Positions 36,448 to 48,161 of a stretch of 64,000 nucleotides of DNA are shown here, in pieces (within the stretch, counting starts at the first letter, position 1; each line of letters starts with the position of its first letter). The notes under the pieces are model-generated. The model was not told the DNA's origin, searched no databases, and was given only the letters and a program-made list of their open reading frames with translations. The stretch lies in the NCBI GenBank assembly GCA_947579605.1, contig OX388311.1, positions 24,616,951 to 24,680,950 of the forward strand, written 5' to 3'. Origin of the DNA: Athripsodes cinereus (taxonomy: Eukaryota > Arthropoda > Insecta > Trichoptera > Leptoceridae). The position numbers and the translations under genes were made by a program.

Positions 36448-37387
36448 CTTATCTGCTATTATGTTTTATTTATCTATTTTTTATCACACTATTTTTTGAT
36501 AGGTATCTGAAAAAATATTTAAGAATCTCATCGCTAAATTTGAAAAGTTCTGTCTTCTGTCTTCTTTAGAACACTTTTGCAGGGACTTTAACTGGGCTCT
36601 CGAAAATTTATGGAAATGAGTGGAAGACCAATTGTTTGCTGAGTGTTCCATAGACCACTTTTATAAATCTATTTTATAAATTCCCATGTTCGAAAGGCGT
36701 TTTCATATCACAAAAAAAAGTTTTAATAAAGTTTTAGCTCGGATAAAATAGTACGATATCCAATTTTATTTATGTATACACAAATTTAATCCACATCTAT
36801 GAAGTGAAATAAAAAATACGAAGAGTTATTGATACACTTGACCCCGTACTTTGATAAATTTATTCAATAATTTTATGAGAGGATTAAGAGTTATAAAGAA
36901 TTAATGTTGACTTATGAACTTCCTTGATATATGTTTTCTTTTTTAGATCAAATGAATTATTGAACCAACAAATATCTAATATTTTAGTTAATCTACAATT
37001 ATTATCTAAAAAAAAGTATAAGTTTATAATTCAAATACAATTTTTAAGTTTTTCCAATTATCATTCACTCTTCTTTTATAAGTTCATTATTTTCTTTCTA
37101 CGTACCTATTTTTGTGTTCCAAAGGTTCATACACATCCTCTTTTAGGATCTACATAAGTACATGATTGTACTTTCATTGCAAATTTTTCAATTTTCATGA
37201 TTTGATTTGACTGATTTTCTTAATGATTAACGATTAATTAATTCTATAAATAATGATTAATTAATTTTATAAATGTTATAATTTGATTCCCAATTGCCTT
37301 TTGTTCTACGCTTTTTGTCGTTCTTGTGTTGCTCCAACTGTGTTGTGAATGAGAATTTTAATTTGTTTTCTCTGTAGTATAACATAT

Positions 37388-37434
37388 AAAAGGCTTACGC
37401 CGTGAATTTACATAAATAGGTAAATAAATATCAT
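37388..37434 (+). repeat. (TAAA)n-tailed 3' module
   Basis: AAAAGGCTTACGCCGTGAAT followed by (TAAA)n; forward copy of the family described at 15299. Confidence 0.55.
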
Positions 37435-38395
37435 AGACGATTTGTCATGCCGACGGAGGTATCAAAGATGTTTTCACAGGGTGTTTTTTACTTTTCCTTG
37501 ATAGATCTGCCCAGCACATTGATCACATTGCTGCACGGTTGTGCAGAGAGAAGTTAGAGAGACTAATAAGAAAATAATAAACATTAAATATATATCACAA
37601 TCCAAATTCTGCGAAGGAAAAGTTGACTCCCACTAGAAATATATGAAGAACAGGAATAGTTAACATTTCTCTTTTCATTATGATCAAATTGAAGCTCCAA
37701 AAGCATTTTTCAATGATAAACAAAATTATTCTGTGTAACATAAAATTATACGCGCCAACAAAAATCATACACCATAAATGTATGTAAATGATGGAACGAT
37801 AGGTCTGCGAATAACGTATTTAAATATTTTATTAGAATCTTAGGGTGAGAAGGAACTTCATGCCAGGCACCTCAATGATCTCAACCAATTTCTTACTGAT
37901 AAATTTGCGTCAATAAGGTACTGGAAGGTATGGGGAAACTGAGGGTTTTTTGCTGGTTATTCAAGATCGGGTATTAAACACAAGAATATGTCATAATATA
38001 CTAATAAAAAATCAAAATATTAATGACGATTCACGTAGATAATATGTAGGTATAATAAACTCGCAAAATATAATATAAATACAACCAGGAACCGGTTTTA
38101 GGAAATAAGAATAACAGGATCGTTTATGATAAAACAACAATAACAAATAGGTACATTTTGAAAGACCCAAAATGATTAACAAAATAAAATGACGTATCTT
38201 ATAGACATCGATGCCCAAATACATAATACCTAGGTACAAACAACTATCGCAGAAAAAATACGGAAATATAAAGAAATAACAGAAATAATAAAAAATATAT
38301 GCCGTTCTAGGCCCGTTTACGAAAAACGTTTAGTCATGTTTGCTACAGGGGTAATTTATTTACCAATATAACCAGGGTACCAAAATTTTTAACAA
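37435..38395. other. Gene-free AT-rich stretch
   Basis: No supportable feature. Confidence 0.35.
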
Positions 38396-38399
38396 ATAA

Positions 38400-38602
38400 A
38401 TTACAAATTGGATACTCGCGCTTCTTATCTTTGTCATCTTTTCCTCATTCTTTTGTTCCACATGTCCAAACCGTTAGAACTTATTTACAAGCATTCTATC
38501 CACAACACTCGTTTTACATCCACTCATTCTTCTAATATCCTCATTCTTCAGGCTAACACGCAACGTACTTTTAGCAAAAATATTTATCTGGTTGCATAAT
38601 GC
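38400..38602 (-). mobile_element. RTE family B fragment
   Basis: The plus strand contains 'cacatgtccaaaccg' and 'caacactcgttttacatcc', the complement of the RTE-B region encoding RWFGHVE and its upstream part. It corresponds to the middle of the 41520-41943 copy. Frame broken. Confidence 0.7.
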
Positions 38603-38738
38603 TGAGAAGTTTGGATAGCCGCGTTAAAAAAAAACTGATTTTATGCGAATCACATCGATAATCGCGTATAAATATTTTTATAAATGGATTTTTTTAAATT
38701 TTACATTTACAAGTATCATTTATATCACGACCTTATCA

Positions 38739-38797
38739 CAATTATTTATTTATTTATTTACAAATATTTACGGCCAAAGCCTTTAACATGATAATTA
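38739..38797 (-). repeat. (TAAA)n-tailed 3' module, reverse copy
   Basis: ATTTATTTATTTACAAATATTTACGGCCAAAGCCTTTAACATG; reverse copy of the module family. Confidence 0.55.
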
Positions 38798-39924
38798 TTA
38801 TTTTTTGTTTTGATACTTCCTAGGTATACTTCAAATGCATTATTGTCAAATGATATTATCGCAAACACCTACCTATCGACCATATGAAACTTTTTGTTGT
38901 ATTTTTTTTCCTGTTTCGATGAATCTGTATAATGTAGGTTCTCTTTTTCAATATTAAGTAATATACACATGGCATATTGGATATAAATACACAACTATTT
39001 GTGTTTTGACATTCGAGTTCAGCGGTTCCTTATTAAAGTGTCGTGCGTTTTGAGAATTTTCAACAATAATAACCCACTCTACACAATTGACGAAATGTTA
39101 AATGAATGAAAATGTTTGATTGCTTTTTGTGATATAATTATGTTCCTTTTGTGTAATTAATTGAATATTCGACGTTGTAGATCCGGACTCTTTACATTCG
39201 CGACTAAAAAACACTATGATTAAATATTTTATTGAACTTGATTTATTTTACAAATCTGTTTTATTTTTAATATTGTTGAAACTGTGATGGAAAGAAGAGT
39301 AAGTGCATACATAATAAGGGTACTAAAACAGAAAAAATAATAAAAAATAAAGTAATACAAAATAAAATTGCATGATTAAAGTGATGTGGAAAAAAAGTAA
39401 TGTGGAAATTTAAAAATCGATTTGCATGATTTTTATTAAATTACTTTTTTTGAAAATATTTTCAACATAAAAAAGTTTGTGATAAATAATATGTTCGTAA
39501 TATCTGGATGATTTTAACATGAATTGTAAGAAGTTACCCAATTAAACGAATTATCTGTATAAACGTACTCATCGATATAAAAAAGCAATTTCTCACAGTA
39601 ACTTACTTTATAGAAAAGTGATTAGAATCGGATTATTAGAAGTTTCCAGACTTTTGCTCTATAGTCCCATTGCCGATGGGTCCTTCAATGTACAAAGTAT
39701 AAAAAAATATACTTTTTCTTCATAGAATAAATTTACGAATATTTTGAATTTTAGTGAATATAATAGTAGGTATAATATTATCTCTGGTCTTGAATTTGGC
39801 ATATCGAAAAATTCACACTGTATAATATAATCCTTCCAAATAATCAGTTTTATTCCTGTGGTGGACTGCTGGGACCATACCTACTGGGAATTCAAATATT
39901 TATTTTATATTTATTTTATTTTGT
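38798..39924. other. Gene-free AT-rich stretch
   Basis: No supportable feature. Confidence 0.35.
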
Positions 39925-40065
39925 ATATGTGTGCATCGTCGTGTTAGTACCCATAATACAAGATTCATCTTAGTTAGGGACTAGCTCGATCTGTGTGAAT
40001 TGTGTATGTATGTTATGTATGTTATATACATCAACGGCCGAAGCCTTTTATAATATTTTATAATA
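39925..40065 (+). repeat. Interspersed repeat plus reverse (TAAA)n-family module
   Basis: 39925-40030 matches the reverse complement of 22137-22262 ('tcgtcgtgttagtacccataat', 'gggactagctcg'). The adjoining 'caacggccgaagccttttataat' (40030-40056) is a (TAAA)n-family module, suggesting that both belong to one longer element. Confidence 0.65.
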
Positions 40066-40920
40066 AGAACTATATTGATAGGTATATGGTCTTTTTTTGT
40101 CTATAAACATTAAGTTATTATGTAAGAGGAGGTAATTGCTTCAATTCATTTCGAGTCGCACCTTTTCGGGCGGTTTACCTATATCAGTACCTACCTTCGT
40201 TAGAGTTTATTCTTTTCTTTTTTTAAAGGTCATCCACTCGTTTACGAGTGATCAGGTTCGTTATACTCCATCACTTTTATATCTGTAGTATTCATATACC
40301 CTCATTATATTATTATTGTTTATCTTTTAAAATTTACACTATTCGATATTTACAATAACATTGTGACATTAATATTTGTATAACCGATATCAGGTTTTTA
40401 AAAATCTCCGAATAGAATAGTAATGGTCGGTTTGTCATAAGATGTGTCGAATGGACACATTCTTGTTTTGACGAAAAAAAATAAACAATGTAGGTATTAC
40501 AGTAACCCACTCGTTACATTACAACAGCTACTCACATTCAAACATAAAACTGTATATTATTATGAAGAAGGTAGTAGGTAGTTTACTTTTTTTAATAAAA
40601 TAGTAATCTCTGCCACAATAAACTACTTAGTTGCAATATTATTACAAAGACGTTCAGGTTTGCAGTGTTTGACTGTGTTCAATTATTAATATAAAAATCT
40701 TCATATCGTCGACACCATAAAAAAAACAATCGCTTTATAAAGCGTATATCTTTATCGTAAAGCTTTATAAAAAGTATACTTATCACTTTTTTTAGTGTAA
40801 CGAATAGGATGAATGCAAATCATCTACGGTGATTTGCACTAGACAAAGAATGAATGAAGAAAAAGCGTATACGCATAGCTGAGAATAAAGCCTTCTATGT
40901 AGATATATGTGAAAAAAATT
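40066..40920. other. Gene-free AT-rich stretch
   Basis: No supportable feature. Confidence 0.35.
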
Positions 40921-40923
40921 AAT

Positions 40924-41041
40924 GTGCCGGCAGACTCCCCTTTCACGACACAAGTTTTTAGTAGCTTACTGTGAAAGGTGCGTAAGGTTGTATTTATAAG
41001 GTTTATAACAAAAACCCAGATATATCTTTTTAAAAAAAAAA
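40924..41041 (+). mobile_element. tRNA-derived SINE, 5'-truncated copy
   Basis: Starts in the body ('gtgccggcagactcccctttcacg'), includes the 3' hairpin region and ends in poly-A. The A and B boxes are missing. Confidence 0.82.
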
Positions 41042-41519
41042 TAGTGAATGGCCAAATATTCGTAAGATATGGTAATACTAGGTCTTTTTGCTCATCCGTA
41101 TTTAATTCTTTCTTCAAATATAATAACGGGAACATTGTGAGTGAGCTCTGTTGTATAAAAACCCTATTCGATTTTCTTATTATGAAGGTAACTTTTTTTT
41201 AAAAAAAAAATTACCTTTTAAACTAAAAAATGTGTAAGTAACTTTTATTAATAATATACCAATCATTTTTTTAAATAAAAACTATAAAATTACAACCTAT
41301 AAAAAAGATTTAGGTATAACCGGAAATTTGCATCAATAAAAAAAGCACATCAGTATCTATTGACTAAAGTCTATTATACGCGATTTTTTTCTAGATAAGT
41401 ATGATTAATTATCATTGCCATCTGACGTAGGTACCTACATGTTGAATATTCAAAATTTATTTATCATTGCGTACTTAATGACAAATACATAGTTGAAGTA
41501 TTTTTTTCTTACTATACTA

Positions 41520-41943
41520 TACTATACCCTCAAGCCGTGTCCCAAGTGGGGTAGGCAGAGAGAACAGAACGCCAAACAGATCTATCTTTACACACTTCTT
41601 TCGCTTTCTCCACATTCATACAGTTTCTCATACACGCACGTTGGTTCCTCCTACTCAACACGCGGCAGTGCTTGAGAATTTGATGCACGTGATCAAGCCA
41701 CGTGGTTCTCGGACGCCCGCGCTTCCTCACACCCATTCTTTCAGACAAGTATATCCTCTTTGTCATTCTAACCTTGTTCATTCGTTCAACATGTCCAAAC
41801 CACCGTAGTTTACTCACGCGCATTCTGCCCACAACACTCTTCTTGCATCCGTTCATTTTTCTATCCTCATTCTTCACTCTATCACGCAGCGTTTTACCAA
41901 CCATTCTTCTCAACGATCGTATCTCCACTGCATTTATGCCACT
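41520..41943 (-). mobile_element. RTE family B, 3' half of an interrupted minus-strand copy
   Basis: The reverse strand encodes the C-terminal part of the RTE-B reverse transcriptase (EIRSLRRMVGKTLRDRV, LRWFGHVERMN, RKRGRPRTTWLDHV, CMRNCM, SAYPTWDTA) in one open frame. It continues across the RTE-A insertion into 43143-43420. CCACT at 41939-41943 is the left target duplication of that insertion. Confidence 0.88.
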
Positions 41944-43142
41944 CAGTTTGGCTTCAGGAGTGGTTTTGGAACACGAGAGGCACTGCTGACAATAAATGTA
42001 CTATTGCAAAAATGCAGAGACCAAAGAAAGGATGTTTATGCCTGTTTCATTGACTACGAGAAGGCTTTTGACAGAGTGAAACATACAGATCTTTTGAGAA
42101 TACTTCAAGAGCGTGGTATAGATGACAAGGACCTAAACATTATCAAAAACCTGTATTGGAATCAACAAGCTGTAATCAGGTTGGAAACCGCCGTATCAAA
42201 GGGCATCCCAATTCAACGTGGGGTCAGGCAGGGCTGCGTTTTGTCACCCATGCTCTTTAATTTATATTCTGACCTAGTATTTAAGGAGGCACTGCATAAC
42301 ATTGATATGGGAGTCAAAGTTAATGGCGTCTATATTAATAATATCAGGTACGCTGACGATACTGTCATACTGACAGATAATGTTAATGACCTGCAGGTGC
42401 TTATCAATAGAATTAATGATGCTGGGGTGGGTTTGGGGCTGAACATGAATGTGAGTAAGACTAAGTTCATGGTGTTTAGCCGTCAGGACCACGCAGAAGC
42501 ATGTCTCACATTGAATGGTGCCAACATAGAGAGAGTGAAAAAGTTCAAGTACCTGGGAAGTGTCCTCAAAGATAACCTTGACCCGGAAACCGAAGTTAAG
42601 TGTAGAATTGAGGCGGCTCGTGCAGCATTTAACAAAATGAGATGCATTTTCTGCGACGATAACCTCAACTTCAAACTGCGCCAGAGAATGATCAGATGCT
42701 ATGTTTGGTCTGTGCTTTTGTATGGTGTTGAATCGTGGACCCTCAAGGCAAGTACAATGAACCGGTTGGAAGCATTTGAAATGTGGATACACCGCAGAAT
42801 GCTACGTATTCCTTGGACAGATATGGTCAGCAACACAAACGTTCTCCAGAGAGCCAGAGCTGATAGAGAATTGCTGACAATTGTCAAAGTCCGGAAGGTA
42901 TCCTACTTAGGTCACGTATTTAGAGGAACCAAATATGAATTACTGCATCTGATCATCAAAGGTAAAATAGAGGGTCGAAGAGGGGTTGGTAGGAGACAGG
43001 TTTCCTGGCTCCGCAATATACGTGATTGGACTGGAATAAGAGGTGTTGAGGAGCTGTTCCAGGCTGCCCGGGACAGGGATGTATACTCTCGAGTGATAGT
43101 CAACGTCGGGGGGACCTGACATGACACAGAAAGAAGAAGATT
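41944..43142 (+). mobile_element. RTE family A, 5'-truncated element nested in RTE-B
   Basis: Starts within the reverse transcriptase at QFGFRSGFGTREAL and ends with a tail of AAG/GAA units. It is flanked by CCACT on both sides (41939-41943 and 43143-43147). Its ORF is open from the first base to 43119. The host RTE-B copy resumes directly after the right duplication. Confidence 0.9.
41945..43119 (+). CDS. RTE-A reverse transcriptase (N-terminally truncated)
   Basis: Non-LTR retrotransposon polymerase fragment that would copy element RNA by target-primed reverse transcription. Motifs: FIDYEKAFDRV (palm A), RQGCVLSPMLFNLY, RYADDTVIL (catalytic Asp pair), KTKFMVF, YLGSVL, then the RTE C-terminal pattern VESWTLKASTMNRLEAFEMW, YLGHV and GRRQVSWLRNIRDW. 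The first ATG is at 42004, but the open frame already begins at the insertion point. The endonuclease and N-terminal RT part are missing, so it cannot be autonomous. No internal stop is seen, implying a fairly recent insertion. Confidence 0.9.
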
Positions 43143-43420
43143 CCACTTTCATCCTTCTTCAGCCGCGTCCATGTCTAGCTTGCATACGTAAGTGGTTGTA
43201 CTAGAATGGTAGTGTGCACCAGCATTTTAGCCATATTCGACCCATTGTCAATGCTGACAATGGGTCGAAGTGCACCGTTCACTTTAGCACCGGTAGTATT
43301 TTTTCTCTTCATAAAATCAATCCATTTGTAGTTCTCCAAAATACTAAGCCTCCTTTTTTCTCTGTGAATGATTGAGTTATTTGTATAGGATATATTATAT
43401 AAGTAACGAATCATGAAGAA
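43143..43420 (-). mobile_element. RTE family B, 5' part of the interrupted copy
   Basis: The reverse strand encodes KVNGALRPIVS, KMLVHTTILVQPLTYAS and LKKDESG, collinear with KVNGAIRPII...LKKDESG of the 49.9-50.9 kb copy. It joins the 41520-41943 part once the RTE-A insertion is set aside. Confidence 0.85.
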
Positions 43421-43529
43421 GATATTATAAACTATACTCTACTATACCATAATGGCATATATCCCTTAAGTAAAGTAAGGAAAATAACCTTAGTAACTAA
43501 AGTAAAGAAAATTGAGCGCTGTGACAAAG

Positions 43530-43650
43530 TAAGGTGAAAACTGGTTCAGTCTACCTTGGTGCGGGCTCATGCCCAGTTAGGTAGGTTTTTATGACTTTTA
43601 TATTTTAAATACTGTTGTATAAATGAAAGAATAAATAAATAAATAAAGTA
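43530..43650 (+). repeat. Element 3' end with (AATA)n tail
   Basis: 'ggttcagtctaccttggtgcgggctcatgcccagttagg' ends in (AATA)n at 43630-43648. Looks like a LINE or SINE 3' end; family unknown. Confidence 0.35.
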
Positions 43651-44310
43651 GCCAACGGACTTATTGCATTAAATACACGTGCAAGTTGTTCTCTACATTT
43701 CAATACAAAAATCACACAACCAGATTGGTAGGCATCATAACTCATCGCTTCGGAATCGAATCAATATTGAAACTTGTAAATTAAGAAGTCTTAAAAATGA
43801 CCAACATGCGGAAATTTAATCTCACGTGATGTTCTAATTATGAATACAAATAATACTTGAGTTGTTATATAGGATGAAAAATGAAAATGCAAATAACCTA
43901 ATATCGTTCTCGTTAAGGCCGAGAAGCATTGGTATTACATATTGTATGACAAATTATTATTTGATTATAATGTTATAGCAAACACGTATTTATAGGGGGG
44001 ATTAAAGAAAAAACACAGCAGCATAGCACACTTATATTAAATTAACTCATTAATGCACCATGAAACAACATTGAAGTATTATTATGAGATACTCTGTTAT
44101 GCACATAAATTTATGATATGTAATGTTTTTCGCATTATTATGATGCGATAAGATTTATTTGTTTAATTTTAGTATACAATTTGCAAATTCACTGTGCGCT
44201 GTAATCCATAACGGGTAAATGACCTCAATAACATAATATAAAAATAAACAAAACAGACCTTTATGTTAAGATAAACTTATACAATAAGTCGTTGAGGCCT
44301 TCGATATGTC

Positions 44311-44386
44311 ACCCGGTAGCTTAATTGGTCAAAGCACTACTCGCGAAATTGATGACCTGCGGGTTCAAGTCCCGCTTGGAGAACTG
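44311..44386 (+). other. tRNA-like sequence (SINE head or tRNA pseudogene)
   Basis: A-box TAGCTTAATTGG (44317-44328), D stem GCTT/AAGC, perfect T arm GCGGG-TTCAAGT-CCCGC (44359-44375) and B-box GGTTCAAGTCC. The acceptor arm (CACCCGG against TTGGAGA) and the anticodon stem do not pair, so this is not a working tRNA. Confidence 0.6.
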
Positions 44387-44769
44387 CCTTCTATAAGGTC
44401 ATATTGTCTTTTCAGAATCAGGGATGGTGAACTTTGGGCACGCGTGCCCGAGGTGTCACGTTTGAGAAGTCGGATGACACGCGAACGATTGAGAAATGAT
44501 TTGGAAATAATTGAAAGTGATCCATTAACGAATATAATAAAAAAAGGCAGGCGAAGAAATATTTAGAACTTGGAACGCCATTTTGAAAAAGCTACCAAGT
44601 TCTGATTATTAATTTTCTTAAAAATATTATAATTTATATTCTTATAAGTAAAATCTTGTTTGGGCACGTTACTCAATCGAGAAATAATATTAGGTACTGA
44701 ATTATTGGCGCGCGGACTCAAAAATATTCACCATACCTAACCAATATGATGTAGTGTTTAATTTACAAA

Positions 44770-44900
44770 TCTAATGTAACCTCTTCTTCTTCTCAGCTCA
44801 CTCACATACACTCCTGGACAAAGGCCTCCTCGACTTTCTTTCACGCTATTCGATCCTGTGCTGTCACCGACACCAGCGTGTCGAGTGATGTCAACCCTAA
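44770..44900 (-). mobile_element. Probable RTE-type 3' end with (GAA)n tail
   Basis: The reverse strand contains 'gaggaggcctttgtccaggagtgtatgtgag' followed by GAAGAAGAAG, a pattern typical of RTE 3' ends in insects. Short and diverged. Confidence 0.45.
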
Positions 44901-47042
44901 ATGTAACCTCATTCAACGGTTAATTGTATAGATGAAATTAAGTTAAAACAAATCATGTTTAGTAAACAGAAACCATACTAATAATTTGATTCGAGATAAA
45001 GATTTAAATTTCAATAAATTGGTTGGCTGGAAGAAATTGCGTAGGATGCGATATTTAAATTAACTGGTTTATAGTGTTTCTATTATATTCAGTGCGTCGG
45101 AAATCTTCTTGACGAAAAAAACAATGCTCTTTTTGGGCATATCTCTCTGAGAATTGTCAGCATAATATGATCCTGCCAGGAAAATCTTCTCTCCCATTAT
45201 ACAGAGGTAACAAACCTTTATTGAGTGCGTTGACGCACACCATCATTTATCACATGAGCATAATACTTTATATTCAATATCCTGCTAAGATTACGTATGT
45301 GTCATTGATAAATATTTGTAATTATTCAAAACGGTATAAAAAGTACAAAAAAACTAAATTGTGGCATATATTTATATTTGATGGGAGCTTAATGTAAGAT
45401 TTCTTAATAATTATATGATATTGCGAATCAAACATAAAAGACATCGAAATTTGCAAATAAATGGTTGCATTGAACCTGATCGAGGTCAATTGAATCAGCA
45501 TCGAAAAGGATAAAAATGCTGCGGATAAAATATTTATAAATATACCCGTTATTGCAATGAAAATAATTAATCAGAATTAATTATTGAGATTAAACATGAA
45601 TTTGTGTAATTTTATTTAAAAAGAACGAGGTATTCAATTCTTTAACTATGGCATATGGCATGTTGTACGAGTGCAGGTATATGTAAGTACGGTATAACGT
45701 CATCAGTATCAACCTTAAAACTGGTACAAAGACGGTCCATTTTAATGCCCTAAAGATTTTTATAACATTATGTCCATTACAACGTTGCATTAAGAGAACA
45801 AACTCTTGTACAACACTGTTAAAAAAAGGCCGTACATGTTGCAAGCTGCTCAGATTCAAGATTAACAAAATTTCTGGAGAGAAAACCGAGAATAATCAGG
45901 AAAAGTGTTGGAAGCCTTTAGGCCAGATGGTCGGATGATGTGAAGAAAATCGCTGGAAGGAATCCAATAAAGCAGGCTATGAACAAAAGGATGTGAAAAA
46001 TCAAATTATGCTTGACACAAAATACCTGAGGAAGTTTAAAAAGTTGATTATCAAAGAGTGCAGTATCAAATGTTGAAATTAATTTGTTTATTTATTGTTG
46101 TTTCTTGGTTGTTCTACTCGTTTGTGAATCACAAAGAATGCCTTCGTCTGAAATCTATTGGGAAAACAAACAAGCTTTTTTATTTTAATATTTTTATCAA
46201 ACATTTTTAAAATTATATTATTACCACCTTATTAGCAAACAAGTTATATAAAATGGACAAAATATTAACAATATCATGTAAGTGAATAATTTAATAATTT
46301 TTGAAACGTTGAATCTTCTTGCGTTGCGATAAATATTCTATTGATAAATATTTAATATTGTTGTATGAGAATAGAAAAAAAGAATGAAAACAATACATAA
46401 TTTATTACTCACCAATTTCTCAAGGTGTTTAATTTCTCAATATAAAAAAACAGCAAAATACCAACGCTTATCAAATGGGAAGTGTTTTTTTATTTCCTTT
46501 TATAACATTCAAATAAAATCATTTTGTTTCCCATATTTAATTATATGCAAATATAATTTTATACCTAGTTTTCATGTTTCTTAAAAAATATAATATTATT
46601 CAAAAATGATAAAAAACATATAGGTACCTACTCGTACAATAGTTATTTGAGTTCCTTCGTATGTAAATACATAATTATTATGAATGTAAATATTGTTTAC
46701 CTACATAATTAAGAATAATAGTCACAAAACTTAGGTACTAACAGATTGTGCAAACCATGTTTAGTAGGAACAAGAAAGATGATCCGATGCTTTCGAATCA
46801 AATAAGGCTTAATATTCTTAATATCTTCATTCAAGCGGATGTGAACAATCCAATAAAGACTTAAACTGCGTAATAATAGTTATACAAAATATACATTGAT
46901 TACAGTCAAATCCGTGATGGGTTAGTTGGAAGATATTGCTTCTGCGACAAACTCGCCCGTTGCACAATTTCTTTTATTTTTATCACATTTTATAATTTTT
47001 TAATTTTGTATGCTCTTTATTGTGCGATAAAGTTTATTTCTA
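44901..47042. other. Gene-free AT-rich stretch
   Basis: No supportable feature; no lipase-like exon remains in this part of the gap. Confidence 0.35.
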
Positions 47043-47470
47043 TTAGTTCTGAAACCTGGACCCTAAAAATGAATACGATGAATCGCTTGGAGGCATTTGA
47101 AATGTGGCTTCATAGGAGAATGCTTCGTATTCATTGGACCGATAGGGTCACAAATGCAGAGGTGTTAAGAAGAGCTGGAATGGACAGAGAACTACTGTTG
47201 AATGTGAAAGTGCGCAAGATCTCATATCTGGGTCATGTAATGCGTGGAGAAAAGTACCACATTCTGCGTTTGATTATGACAGGCAAGATAGAGGGACGTC
47301 GAGGGGCTGGCAGAAGGCAGACATCGTGGCTGCGTAATATACGAGATTGGACTGGAATGAGGGGTGTGGAGGAGTTATTCCAGACAGCGCAGGACCGAGA
47401 TGCCTATGCCAGAGTGATCGCCAACGTCGGGGGGACCTGACAGGGGACCTACAGAAGAAGAAGAAGAAAG
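47043..47470 (+). mobile_element. RTE family A, 5'-truncated 3' end
   Basis: Open frame from about 47043 to 47440 encodes SETWTLKMNTMNRLEAFEMW, HRRMLRIHWTD, YLGHVMRG, GRRQTSWLRNIRDW and ends VIANVGGT, like the nested RTE-A copy. It is followed by (GAA)n at 47455-47467. Roughly 70-75% alike by eye, so a separate insertion or subfamily. Confidence 0.87.
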
Positions 47471-48161
47471 TTTATTATTATTATCGACAACAATCGCTTC
47501 AAAATGAAAATGATATTGAAACAGATGCGTTTTAAACTATTCCTGCCCAATTGAACTTTGGGAAAATAAAGCCATACTTACATACTTATCGAAATAAAAT
47601 TTTTGAGAAATTAATCTGAGAATTGAAAAAAAATAAGTGTATCAATTTTCATGTTTCATTCTATGAAATTGAAGTTATTGAGACTTCTAATTAAAAAAAA
47701 ATGATTATATATAATAAAATATGTCTCAAATTGTAAAAATTCAATTAACATTTATGACATAATTCTCGAAAGGGTTTGCAGGAAGCTGTCGACATGAAGA
47801 AAAATATTACAAGTTATTCGTAAGTCATTAAATACACGCACACAGTAAACATAATGGTACTTTTTATTGAAGTTAGTATCGTTTTAGGTCGAATCATGTC
47901 CGCCATTTTAAATAATAAAAAGTTAATAAATAATGCAGTGAATTAAAAAAAAAGTGATTAAGGTTCGCACGTGTCGTGAAAAAAAATAACATAAATTTAA
48001 AAATTATGCAATCGATTAAAATAATTTAACATTACTCTTCAATATAACTAAAGGAATTTTAAATGAATAAGATACCTATGTAGATAAATTTAATATGAAT
48101 AAAATTGTGTAATTGTTCATGAATGGAAGTATAAGACTGAGAACAAAAATAGGAAGCAATA

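Noticed and set aside
42274..42792. Long open frame on the minus strand (172 codons)
   Set aside because: It lies entirely antisense to the RTE-A reverse transcriptase, has no motif, and is explained by the sense coding sequence.
44311..44386. Functional tRNA gene
   Set aside because: A and B boxes and the T arm are good, but the acceptor and anticodon stems do not pair.
44419..44480. CAGGGATGGTGAAC... as a hAT terminus
   Set aside because: The start resembles hAT ends, but no opposite terminus or 8-bp duplication was found nearby.
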